Notes: a model not told the origin generated them from the sequence alone. A DNA stretch of 7,789 nt from Methanosarcinales archaeon (GCA_003661015.1 QMVI01000045.1:1-7789), one strand, 5' to 3'; positions 1-6,809 are shown, numbered from the stretch's first letter. Numbers and translations are program-made.

Positions 1-1615
1 CCTCTGGTTTAACCTCCTCACCAAATCTTATGTCTATCCCCCATCCCTCGGACACATAGTAGTACTCTCCACCCACCTCCTCCATTAATTTCTCTGCATA
101 ATCTCCAATAGGCTGCACTGTTTTTACAACAACAAAATGCATCTTTGCATCCATCTTTTGAAGTTCCTTTGCCTGTTTGAGTGTTGGCTCATAAACACTC
201 TCTATTGCCCCATCAGATATTATGATGACGTGTTTACTTCCGGGTGCATTCTTTATGAAGTCTTGTGCAAGTTTTAATCCTTTGTTGAGTGAAGTTGCAC
301 TGCTTCCTCCAGCCTCAAGCCTTGTTATCTTGTCCACAAGAGCACCAAGATCAAGACCACCACTCAATGACTGCATACCATCAGTCAGTGGATGAGCATC
401 AGTTCCAAATGCTATTACTCCTATATGGTCATATATGCCAAGCTGGAAGAGGATGTTTATGGCAAGAGCCTTCTCAGTATCAAGTATGTCATAAACCTTT
501 GTACTTCCAGATACGTCTATCAAAATAACAACACCTCTTCCACCCTTGTATGTACTCGGTTTTGACTCAACTGGGAGGAGACTCTCAAACTCAGAATCAA
601 AGTACTCCCCGAAATTGTATGCTTTGTCTCCACCAACCACAACCAATCCACCCCCCTCCGCAACGTACATTCTCAAAACGTTTATCTCCTGGGATGTGAG
701 GGCGTCAGCAGGTATGTTATCAAGAACAACTGTCAAGTATTCGTCCAAGGTGGGAGGGACTGAATCACTAACATCTACATCGTACAACGATTCAAGTAAT
801 GTTTTCAAAGGAGACTGTTGGGTAGATGTGATGAATAGAACTTTTGGCTTTTCAACAACATACACACTCTTGTAGAACACGTTGTTCTCGTCATGTATAT
901 CCTCCCCCTCTGGAATGATTTCGGCTTTGATAATATGGGCACCGACATCCTCACTTCTGAATGAGACGTCAAATCTTTCTTCCTCTGTAATTTGATGGAC
1001 GCTATCCCTCATAATCTCATTTCCATCCATACTAACAACGAGGTCATAATCGGCTGGAATCGTCGCAGACCTCACAACCACTGTAAATACATTTTCATTT
1101 CCCACAACCACATTTTTCTCTCCCACAACCTCGACACTCAAATCATTGTGCACAACAGCACCTCTCACAAAATATACCCTTGTCCCCATCCTCGAGACAA
1201 TTCTTACAGAATCTTCAAGGGTTGTTCCTTGATTGTTGTTTCCATCACTAACCAGGACAATGCTACTGTTTGCAGATGCATAGTTCAAGATTGTGTCTCC
1301 AAGCGATGTTCCATCGCCTTTCAAAGTCACAACTGTCGGTTTTCCAATGACACTCAAAAGCTGATAAGTTGCATGATGGATATCTTCATCAAAAACACTC
1401 ATGCTGTTCGTTCTATCGTCTATGAACAAAACCCCCGGACTCTTCCGTTTCTCAATAACCTGAACTGTCTCATACGGACTCGAAGCAGCTATCAAAATCA
1501 AAATAAGCACGAATATTCGTATGAGGAATGTCTTTCTGTTTTTTACACGCCTCAACAGAAATAATGAGATTACTATCAAAGAAGGAATGCCAAAAATCAA
1601 TATCTGCGGATACAA
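1..1615 (-). CDS. Membrane-anchored double-vWA protein with GATase-like segment (3' end missing)
   Basis: An open frame runs off the left edge; 538 codons are visible, counted here from the TTG at 1615. Two hydrophobic segments (about residues 4-21 and 30-46) flank a basic loop (RRVKNRK), which predicts that the rest lies outside the cell. vWA domain 1 (about 60-150) has a near-standard MIDAS: DRTNS at 67-71 (DxTxS), T103, and D124 in VSDG. A beta-rich linker (158-250) follows, then a GATase-like half-fold (about 256-350) with the motif AEGGGLVVVGG and ending LLPVE. vWA domain 2 (about 361-500) has a textbook MIDAS: DVSGS 367-371, a GGSSATSL threonine and ISDG 467-469. It is the last gene of the MoxR cluster in view and is probably a paralogue of the upstream 610-residue gene. 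The start is uncertain: a strong ribosome binding site at 1634-1643 is followed by CTG (1630) and ATA (1627) in frame, but no ATG or GTG. Family assignment is firm; biological role is unknown. Confidence 0.88.
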   Translation of the reverse strand, partial: MYPQILIFGIPSLIVISLFLLRRVKNRKTFLIRIFVLILILIAASSPYETVQVIEKRKSPGVLFIDDRTNSMSVFDEDIHHATYQLLSVIGKPTVVTLKGDGTSLGDTILNYASANSSIVLVSDGNNNQGTTLEDSVRIVSRMGTRVYFVRGAVVHNDLSVEVVGEKNVVVGNENVFTVVVRSATIPADYDLVVSMDGNEIMRDSVHQITEEERFDVSFRSEDVGAHIIKAEIIPEGEDIHDENNVFYKSVYVVEKPKVLFITSTQQSPLKTLLESLYDVDVSDSVPPTLDEYLTVVLDNIPADALTSQEINVLRMYVAEGGGLVVVGGDKAYNFGEYFDSEFESLLPVESKPSTYKGGRGVVILIDVSGSTKVYDILDTEKALAINILFQLGIYDHIGVIAFGTDAHPLTDGMQSLSGGLDLGALVDKITRLEAGGSSATSLNKGLKLAQDFIKNAPGSKHVIIISDGAIESVYEPTLKQAKELQKMDAKMHFVVVKTVQPIGDYAEKLMEEVGGEYYYVSEGWGIDIRFGEEVKPE

Positions 1616-1626
1616 AAACGATACTA

Positions 1627-3459
1627 TCAGAGCTCACCCCTCCCTCTTAAAATGAACAACTCTCCCACACATATAATCCCAAGAACTGCAAGGACAATCC
1701 ATGTCAAATCCATCCTATTCTCACTTCTTTCCAAGGTATATGTCGCACCACCCCCATACACGCCAGGTTCCAGAGAACTTTTGAACCCTATATCGCTTTC
1801 ACGTGAGTCAAACATATTCACAGCATATGTTTTATCATCCACAGTGTATATCCCGACCTCGTCAAGGAGGAGGAGGTCTGTAACAACTTTTCCAGATGGT
1901 GTAATAACCTCATTCATACTTCCAAGGGGCATCAGCATGCCAGCCTTCACATTGTAGGACTGTGCCTCACCAATGCCAGTTAGCCAGTTTAGAAGCTGTA
2001 ACCAGAATATTGGATACTCTGGCTTGGTTGGAAAGTCATCCCATCCTCCCATATCACTCAGTCCCACATAAACGACAACACCTCTTCCAAATTCCCAGTA
2101 AGAAATAACTGGATAACCCATCGAACTCTCAACAAGTGTTATCGAGCCTTCCTTGCCCATTGTTTCGAGTCCCTTAACCACAGATATCTCATTGAATGGT
2201 ATTCCATCCACCACTTCGCTCTTTGAGACTACTGAAAGAATTGTTTCGTTGAAAGTTCCCTTGATTTCAACAGGCAGTAGCTCCTCTATTGCCATATCAG
2301 ACATCAAGCTTTCAGAACCGAGAACAACCAACTTCCCACCACTCTCGACATACGCCTTTAGCATCATTCCAAGCTCTTTTGATATCTTCGTTCCTTCATC
2401 TCCTACCACCACAACATCATACCCGGCAAGGCTTGGGATAGAAGACTGCCTCCTTATACTCCTGACATAATTCTCTTTCATCACATCCATAGCAACGAAT
2501 GCAGGTGAAGAGCTATTTCCTATGAAGAGAATTTCTCTCATGCCTCGGCTTGGTATGTATATGTAAGCAATGTTATCTGCTGAGAGAGAGTCCTTAACAT
2601 TCAGTCTTATCACACTTATCCCTGCAGATAGTTGTGTTGTAAGAAATTTGCTCTCATCAGCTCCAAGATTCAATGTTGTTTTTGTCTTTTTTCCACCGCT
2701 CTCCACTTCAATCTCAACACTCCTCGGCTCATAATAACTTCTCACTTCGTAATGGAATACATGTCCTACTTCACTACTCTCAATCCACCCATCTACTATA
2801 CCCACATTGTCAGTATTTCCATTTCCCACAACCTCATCCACAACAACAGTATGACCGTTGCCTCTTGCCATGCTTATTGCTCCAACTGGATTCTCTCCAC
2901 GATAGTGTGAGAGGTCAGAAATCAAAACAATCCTACCTTCTCCCCGCGGTAATTTCTCAGAGGCAAGGAGTATGGCACTTGAAAGGTCTGCAGAGGATGC
3001 ACCACATCTCAAACCCGACAAAACCTTCCTTGCCTCAGAAGGGGGGGCATCTTCAAGTGCAACCATTGGTCTGCTCTTTGCAACCACAATCGTATTCTTT
3101 GCACTTAGATAACCTTCTGCCTTTTTCAGTGCTTCTTCAAATCTACCATCTGCCATCATACTACCAGATGCATCAATCACTATGGCAACATTCTCAGATG
3201 AGACCTGCTCACCGATAACAATGTAGGGTCCACTCAGTGCAAGTGCAAACAACAGAATTGCAATCAACTGAAGGGGAAGAAGGGTATCCTTTACGAGCTT
3301 TTTGAATATCCTTTCAAATCTTTTTGGGCGGTATGCCTCAAACAAAACAATTACCGAGGGTACTTCCATTCTTACTTTCCTTGGTCTAAGAAGATAGGCA
3401 ACTATAATTGGGATTGCTCCAAGCAAAGCAAGAAGTCCAAGTGGCTCTTCCAGAGGCAT
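1627..3459 (-). CDS. BatA-like membrane protein: vWA domain plus GATase-like domain
   Basis: This 610-residue protein has the BatA layout. Two N-terminal hydrophobic segments (about 7-24 and 60-80) flank a strongly basic loop, then come a vWA domain (about 92-210), a beta-rich region (215-305), a GATase-like domain (about 306-495), a C-terminal beta region and a final membrane segment (about 585-603) followed by basic residues. The vWA MIDAS is present as DASGS 96-100, SSADLSS 155-161 and LISDL 179-183. The GATase-like part shows the VESGGKLVVLGSESL segment (371-385) and GRGVVVYVGLSDMGGWDDFP (459-478), but no cysteine at the expected nucleophile turn, so it is probably a binding fold and not an amidotransferase. 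By charge distribution the large domains face outward. It starts 10 bases after the DUF58 stop. Bacterial Bat proteins also sit with MoxR and DUF58 genes. A role as a metal-dependent adhesion or scaffold subunit is inferred. Confidence 0.9.
   Translation of the reverse strand: MPLEEPLGLLALLGAIPIIVAYLLRPRKVRMEVPSVIVLFEAYRPKRFERIFKKLVKDTLLPLQLIAILLFALALSGPYIVIGEQVSSENVAIVIDASGSMMADGRFEEALKKAEGYLSAKNTIVVAKSRPMVALEDAPPSEARKVLSGLRCGASSADLSSAILLASEKLPRGEGRIVLISDLSHYRGENPVGAISMARGNGHTVVVDEVVGNGNTDNVGIVDGWIESSEVGHVFHYEVRSYYEPRSVEIEVESGGKKTKTTLNLGADESKFLTTQLSAGISVIRLNVKDSLSADNIAYIYIPSRGMREILFIGNSSSPAFVAMDVMKENYVRSIRRQSSIPSLAGYDVVVVGDEGTKISKELGMMLKAYVESGGKLVVLGSESLMSDMAIEELLPVEIKGTFNETILSVVSKSEVVDGIPFNEISVVKGLETMGKEGSITLVESSMGYPVISYWEFGRGVVVYVGLSDMGGWDDFPTKPEYPIFWLQLLNWLTGIGEAQSYNVKAGMLMPLGSMNEVITPSGKVVTDLLLLDEVGIYTVDDKTYAVNMFDSRESDIGFKSSLEPGVYGGGATYTLERSENRMDLTWIVLAVLGIICVGELFILRGRGEL
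1634..1643 (-). promoter_or_regulatory. Strong ribosome binding site before the double-vWA gene
   Basis: The minus strand reads GGAGGGGTGA, a near-perfect match to the archaeal Shine-Dalgarno sequence. It lies inside the last codons of the 610-residue upstream gene and contains the TGA that closes the double-vWA frame on its 5' side. Codons at normal spacing from it are CTG (1630-1628) and ATA (1627-1625); the first conventional start, TTG at 1615, is 18 bases away. Confidence 0.65.
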
Positions 3460-3463
3460 CCAT

Positions 3464-3471
3464 ACCCCCTC
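3464..3471 (-). promoter_or_regulatory. Ribosome binding site of the BatA-like gene
   Basis: The minus strand reads GAGGGGGT and overlaps the TGA stop of the DUF58 gene. It is followed by four bases and the ATG at 3459. A second ATG at 3463 is out of frame. The position supports the 3459 start and coupled translation with the gene before it. Confidence 0.6.
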
Positions 3472-4330
3472 AATACCTACTCTTCTCGATTACTTCAAGC
3501 ATTGATTCAAATACTGGCATATCTGTTCTGAAGCTAAAGAAGTCTGCTCCAACTTCCCTCGCAATCTTTTCAGTCTCTTCAATATGATTCTCCAACCTCC
3601 TCTTATACTCTTCAAGAAAGCTTGGGGTGACATAAACCTCGATCTTATCCCCTGTTTCAGAATCTATGAACTCCACACTTCCATACACATCAAGCTCCCA
3701 TTCGATATCAGACAAAACCTGTATCATGATGATTTCGTGTCTCCCTATCCTCATCAAGGCTCTCCTTACCTCTTCGGGTTTTACAAGAAAATCAGATATC
3801 AGAACAACAACAGACCTTGTTCTCAAAACATCAGTGAATTCCTCAATAGCCCCCAATAACTTTGTTTTCCCCTTTATCTCCATCCTTTCAAGCTCATCAA
3901 CAATAGATACAATACTCGATAGACTCTTTCGTGGGGGATTGATTGCTATTCTTTCAGAAAATGTCGAGAAAGCAAATTTCTCACTATTTTTGACAACAAG
4001 ATATGCTATCCCTGCCCCCAGCATAGCCCCATACTCGAATTTTGTGTATGGTCTTCCAAAGCTCATGCTCCTCGAAGAGTCAAGCAATATGTGTGTAATG
4101 GCACTCTTCTCTTCCTCAAACTCTCTGATGAATAATTTGTCTGTCCGTGCATAAACTTTCCAGTCTATTAATCTTATATCATCCCCTCTTGTATATTCCC
4201 TAAATCCCACGAGTTCTGTGCCCTTTCCATACCTAACAGAGCGTCTCGTGCCCTTATAAAGCGTACTCACTCTCTTTCTCACCATGAATGTGAAACGATC
4301 AAGCTGGTCAAAGAAATCGATATCTATCAT
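3470..4330 (-). CDS. DUF58-family protein with vWA-like fold
   Basis: A 286-residue soluble protein with no membrane segment. The DUF58 signature is clear: GDDIRLIDWK at 49-58, ARTDKLFIREFEEE at 61-74, then the vWA-like strand and MIDAS DSSRSMS at 84-90 and a LISDF strand at 177-181. A threonine near residue 156 is a candidate third MIDAS ligand. DUF58 genes are classically encoded directly after MoxR ATPases, and the pair is thought to act together, with the vWA-like part as the partner or adaptor of the AAA+ ring. Its ATG overlaps the MoxR stop codon (ATGA at 4327-4330), and no good ribosome binding site stands in front, so translation is probably coupled to moxR. Many bacterial DUF58 proteins carry N-terminal membrane spans; this is the shorter cytosolic type. 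Molecular activity of the family is not well established. Confidence 0.93.
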   Translation of the reverse strand: MIDIDFFDQLDRFTFMVRKRVSTLYKGTRRSVRYGKGTELVGFREYTRGDDIRLIDWKVYARTDKLFIREFEEEKSAITHILLDSSRSMSFGRPYTKFEYGAMLGAGIAYLVVKNSEKFAFSTFSERIAINPPRKSLSSIVSIVDELERMEIKGKTKLLGAIEEFTDVLRTRSVVVLISDFLVKPEEVRRALMRIGRHEIIMIQVLSDIEWELDVYGSVEFIDSETGDKIEVYVTPSFLEEYKRRLENHIEETEKIAREVGADFFSFRTDMPVFESMLEVIEKSRY

Positions 4331-5280
4331 GATAACACGCTCGAGAGAATTCTCCCGATTATCTCGTCCTGAACGATGCCCTTTCTCTCCGCTTCAAAAC
4401 TCAAAATAATACGGTGTCGCAGAATTGGATAAGCCATCTTTTCTATGTCCTCCAAAGAGACATAAGTTCTGCCATGTAGAAGAGCTCTTGCCTTGGCTGT
4501 AAGTATCATTCCGATTGATGCTCTCGGAGAGGCACCATATGCTATTTCAGGCACACCTTTTCTTGTTGAAATTACGAGTTTTATTACCTTATCCTTAAGC
4601 TCGTCTGATATCGGTACCTCTCTCACGAGTTGTTGAAGGGCGAGCAATTCTTCCTTCGAAACAACCTTGTTAACAGATGGAGGTTTTCCCATTGCGTATT
4701 TGCCAATGATTCTCATCTCTTCTTCTGGAGTTGGATAGTCCATTAGGACTTTCAAAAGGAATCTATCTAACTGGGCTTCTGGAAGTGGAAATGTCCCTTC
4801 CATCTCTATCGGATTCTGAGTAGCAAGCACAAAGAACGGTCTATCGAGCTTGAACGTCTGTTTTCCTATACTCACCTGTCTTTCCTGCATTGCTTCGAGC
4901 AACGCACTCTGGGTTTTCGGAGAAGCTCTGTTGATTTCATCAGCCAGCACAATATTTGCGAATATCGGTCCCTCTTCAAATCTGAACTCCTTTCTGCCAT
5001 CTACTTCCTCTATGACATATGTTCCGGTAATATCCGACGGCATAAGATCTGGTGTACATTGAATTCTTGAGAATTTTAAATCGAGGACTTTTGAAAGGGT
5101 TGAGATCGTGAGAGTCTTCCCAAGACCGGGATTTCCCTCAATAAGGACATGTCCTTCACAAAGAATAGCTATGATTATCTGTTCAAGTGCATCTCGCTGC
5201 CCAACTACGACCTTCTCGATCTCTTCAAACAGATTTCTGAATATCTTTCCTGACCTTTCATACACTTCTTCCAAATTCAT
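4327..5280 (-). CDS. moxR: MoxR-family AAA+ ATPase
   Basis: A 317-residue full-length MoxR ATPase, close to the usual family length. In order: Walker A GNPGLGKT at 49-56, Walker B VLADEIN at 111-117 followed by RASPKTQSALLEAMQERQV, sensor 1 ATQNP at 153-157, the family motif EGTFPLPEAQLDRF at 161-174, and sensor 2 GASPRA at 249-254, then the C-terminal lid helices. All catalytic residues look intact. MoxR proteins form ATP-driven rings that act as chaperone-like remodellers, often maturing a metal-containing or multi-subunit target with vWA partners. The start is supported by a GAGGGGT site at 5285-5291 and an ATGA overlap with the preceding membrane gene; the stop overlaps the DUF58 start. 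No membrane segments, so cytosolic. It is the probable motor of this cluster; its target is not known. Confidence 0.97.
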   Translation of the reverse strand: MNLEEVYERSGKIFRNLFEEIEKVVVGQRDALEQIIIAILCEGHVLIEGNPGLGKTLTISTLSKVLDLKFSRIQCTPDLMPSDITGTYVIEEVDGRKEFRFEEGPIFANIVLADEINRASPKTQSALLEAMQERQVSIGKQTFKLDRPFFVLATQNPIEMEGTFPLPEAQLDRFLLKVLMDYPTPEEEMRIIGKYAMGKPPSVNKVVSKEELLALQQLVREVPISDELKDKVIKLVISTRKGVPEIAYGASPRASIGMILTAKARALLHGRTYVSLEDIEKMAYPILRHRIILSFEAERKGIVQDEIIGRILSSVLS

Positions 5281-6167
5281 TTAGACCCCTCACTTAATTT
5301 CTCAAAATACGATTTTATCAGATCACGATGTGCGGGTGGCAACTCCTCAGAATAGCTCTCATAACCCTCAGCTACCACTGGGTACGATGGGCTGGTTGTA
5401 AACTCTCTCTGCTCTGTTGCATTCACATCCCTCACCAAGACCTCACTACCAGCACCGGAATATATCACCAGCTGGATTGACCCTTCTTCTATCGTACCAA
5501 TACTCGCCTCACCAAACAAAACATCTTCACTTCCTTCAAGAGACGAACCTGCAACCTTTGTTTTCAACGTTGTGTACTTCTCAGGATTTAGTTCTTCCAT
5601 CGAGCCGGAACCCCCAACAGCACCTGTGAGGTCTGCCAAAATTGGTTGAGAGACGTTCTCAACCGGTGTAATGCTAATTATCGAGATGGACACTATGATG
5701 AATACGCTCACACACAACTTTCTTATGGAGACGAACTCAGAATAACGCACATTTCTCAAACCAAGTGCCACTTCCTCAGATAACTTTCTGACTAAAAACC
5801 CTTCCTTCTCCCTGTTATCCCAAGCACACGATAATTTTTCTCTAAGAAAAGAATGATTCCTCTCGATATTTTTTATTATTTCTTTCAGTGTATTCTTCGG
5901 ACGATATTTCGAAGATAATTTCAATATCTCCGCCATCACAATCGATATCGAAAAAGTGTAGATTATTGAGTGCCATAATATAACCCCTCCAATCTCGACA
6001 TATCCGCGGTCATACGAATGGAGTATTGAAGTAAGTCCAAAATGCACACATATCCAGAATATAAACAGAGACAATGAAAGGGTGCTAAGCAAATCTACAT
6101 ATGCCCTTGTTTTCTTGTACCATCTACAAAGTTTCATGATTTCTGATACAAATAAATACGTACTCAT
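5277..6167 (-). CDS. Three-span membrane protein of the MoxR cluster, unknown function
   Basis: A 296-residue protein. Basic N-terminus (RWYKKTR), hydrophobic spans at about 27-49 and 59-82, a lysine- and arginine-rich loop (84-149), a third span at about 150-167, then a 130-residue tail rich in Gly, Ser and Glu. By the positive-inside rule the loop is cytosolic and the tail is outside. The loop contains LREKLSCAWDNRE (108-120), which resembles a motif I associate, without certainty, with membrane proteins of haloarchaeal MoxR clusters (DUF7502-like). The end, ELPPAHRDLIKSYFEKL (275-291), recalls the short C-terminal motif (PP..YR..I..YF..L) of several bacterial MoxR-operon proteins. It overlaps its neighbours on both sides by ATGA, which supports the ATG at 6167 over the internal Met11. 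Its place directly before moxR suggests it is a membrane docking subunit or a substrate of the ATPase; this is inference. Confidence 0.82.
   Translation of the reverse strand: MSTYLFVSEIMKLCRWYKKTRAYVDLLSTLSLSLFIFWICVHFGLTSILHSYDRGYVEIGGVILWHSIIYTFSISIVMAEILKLSSKYRPKNTLKEIIKNIERNHSFLREKLSCAWDNREKEGFLVRKLSEEVALGLRNVRYSEFVSIRKLCVSVFIIVSISIISITPVENVSQPILADLTGAVGGSGSMEELNPEKYTTLKTKVAGSSLEGSEDVLFGEASIGTIEEGSIQLVIYSGAGSEVLVRDVNATEQREFTTSPSYPVVAEGYESYSEELPPAHRDLIKSYFEKLSEGSK
5285..5291 (-). promoter_or_regulatory. Ribosome binding site of moxR
   Basis: The minus strand reads GAGGGGT four bases before the ATG at 5280, inside the final codons of the upstream membrane-protein gene. It is the clearest internal ribosome binding site of the overlapping chain and suggests that moxR can be loaded separately from the genes ahead of it. 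Confidence 0.6.
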
Positions 6168-6445
6168 TTCCCAGCTGTCCCCTCCAGCTCCTTTATGTAT
6201 TGCTCCTTCTCAACAAGTGCCTTTCTCAATTCCTCATTTTCAGACTCAAGCTCCTCGATCTTTGCAAGAGCTTCTGCATAATCATTGGATAACTGATTAT
6301 ACTGATTTATGAGTTCCTGATTCTCTGCCTGATATCTCTGTCTGAGTTCAAGATAGGCATTCTCATTATACACGACAACTACTGCCAAGCTCACGCTCAA
6401 GACAACAATCAATATTAGGAGTATAGTATTTACATCGCGCTTCAT
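6164..6445 (-). CDS. Small single-span coiled-coil protein
   Basis: 93 residues from the ATG at 6445: a short basic start (MKRDVN), one hydrophobic span at about 8-27 and then, to near the end, a charged helix rich in Glu, Gln, Leu and Lys with heptad-like spacing (for example AKIEELESENEELRKALVEKE), so a coiled coil from about 33 to 88. The positive-inside rule puts the coil outside the cell. The frame extends upstream to a TTG at 6469, but that lies in the promoter region and would add only SFF-type residues before the basic start, so I prefer 6445 (or GTG at 6448). No ribosome binding site precedes the start, which fits a leaderless transcript from the TATA-like box at 6472-6479. It is the first gene of the MoxR cluster and overlaps the next gene by ATGA. 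No family recognised; an oligomerising or tethering role is inferred. Confidence 0.8.
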   Translation of the reverse strand: MKRDVNTILLILIVVLSVSLAVVVVYNENAYLELRQRYQAENQELINQYNQLSNDYAEALAKIEELESENEELRKALVEKEQYIKELEGTAGK

Positions 6446-6452
6446 CACAATG

Positions 6453-6479
6453 AAAAAAGAGTTAATCAAACTATAAAAA
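6453..6479 (-). terminator. Possible oligo-T terminator after rpsJ
   Basis: Downstream of the rpsJ stop the minus strand carries T5 (6479-6475) and T6 (6458-6453) within 27 bases. Archaeal RNA polymerase stops on such U-runs without a hairpin, so this may end the EF-1alpha/uS10 transcript. It overlaps the TATA-like box, and read-through is equally possible. Confidence 0.35.
6472..6479 (-). promoter_or_regulatory. Candidate archaeal TATA box for the MoxR cluster
   Basis: The minus strand reads TTTTTATA, close to the archaeal box A consensus (TTTATATA). Its centre is about 27-30 bases ahead of the GTG/ATG at 6448/6445, so transcription would start at or next to the start codon. The bases just upstream (GTTTGG) are not a good purine-rich BRE, so the call is moderate. 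Confidence 0.45.
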
Positions 6480-6494
6480 CCAAACCATGGAGAG

Positions 6495-6806
6495 TTAGCC
6501 TTTGAGCACTATCTCGATATTAACGTCTCTCGGAACTTGAATCCTCATCAACTGACGTAATGCTCTCTCATCTGCATCCATATCTATCAAACGCTTATGA
6601 ACTCTCATCTCCCAGTGGTCCCATGTCTCGCTCCCTTCACCATCGGGTGATTTTCTACAAGGAACCACCAGCCTCTTGGTTGGGAGGGGAATGGGCCCAG
6701 ATATGAATATGCCGGTCTTCTCTGCAATTTCCTTTATGCTATTGCAAATCTCATCAAGCTGTGCAGGATTTGTCCCTGAAAGTTTTATCCTCGCTCTCTG
6801 TGGCAT
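6495..6806 (-). CDS. rpsJ: Small ribosomal subunit protein uS10
   Basis: 103 residues from the ATG at 6806, the normal archaeal length. It is recognised by the N-terminal MPQRARIKLSGTNP, the ISGPIPLPTKRLVVPCRKSPDGEGSETWDHWEMR core (residues 35-68) and the HKRLIDMDAD segment, with the typical archaeal/eukaryal ending (VNIEIVLKG). The protein sits in the head of the 30S subunit. A longer reading from TTG at 6818 is possible but unlikely: the ATG is preceded by GAGGGAG at good spacing, and the family starts at this methionine. It follows the EF-1alpha stop after 29 bases, the conserved tuf-rpsJ order of the archaeal str operon. Nothing unusual is seen in the sequence. Confidence 0.97.
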   Translation of the reverse strand: MPQRARIKLSGTNPAQLDEICNSIKEIAEKTGIFISGPIPLPTKRLVVPCRKSPDGEGSETWDHWEMRVHKRLIDMDADERALRQLMRIQVPRDVNIEIVLKG

Positions 6807-6809
6807 GCT

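Noticed and set aside
992..1564. Plus-strand open frame of 190 codons (and others at 289-528, 546-875)
   Set aside because: Lies opposite the double-vWA gene, with His/Ser/Asn-rich low-complexity translation and no family motifs; the minus-strand frame carries clear MIDAS motifs.
2673..3218. Plus-strand open frame of 181 codons
   Set aside because: Antisense to the vWA region of the BatA-like gene; rich in His, Gln, Ser and Leu with no recognisable domain.
6446..6469. Upstream TTG start for the coiled-coil protein
   Set aside because: It would put the coding sequence directly against the TATA-like box and place hydrophobic residues before the basic N-terminus; ATG at 6445 is more natural.
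6459..6471. Short inverted repeat AGTT-TGATT-AACT as operator or hairpin
   Set aside because: Arms are only four bases, expected by chance in AT-rich DNA; no second copy is seen.
6446..6494. tRNA or other RNA gene between rpsJ and the MoxR cluster
   Set aside because: The gap is only 49 bases and shows no clover-leaf arms or T-loop sequence.
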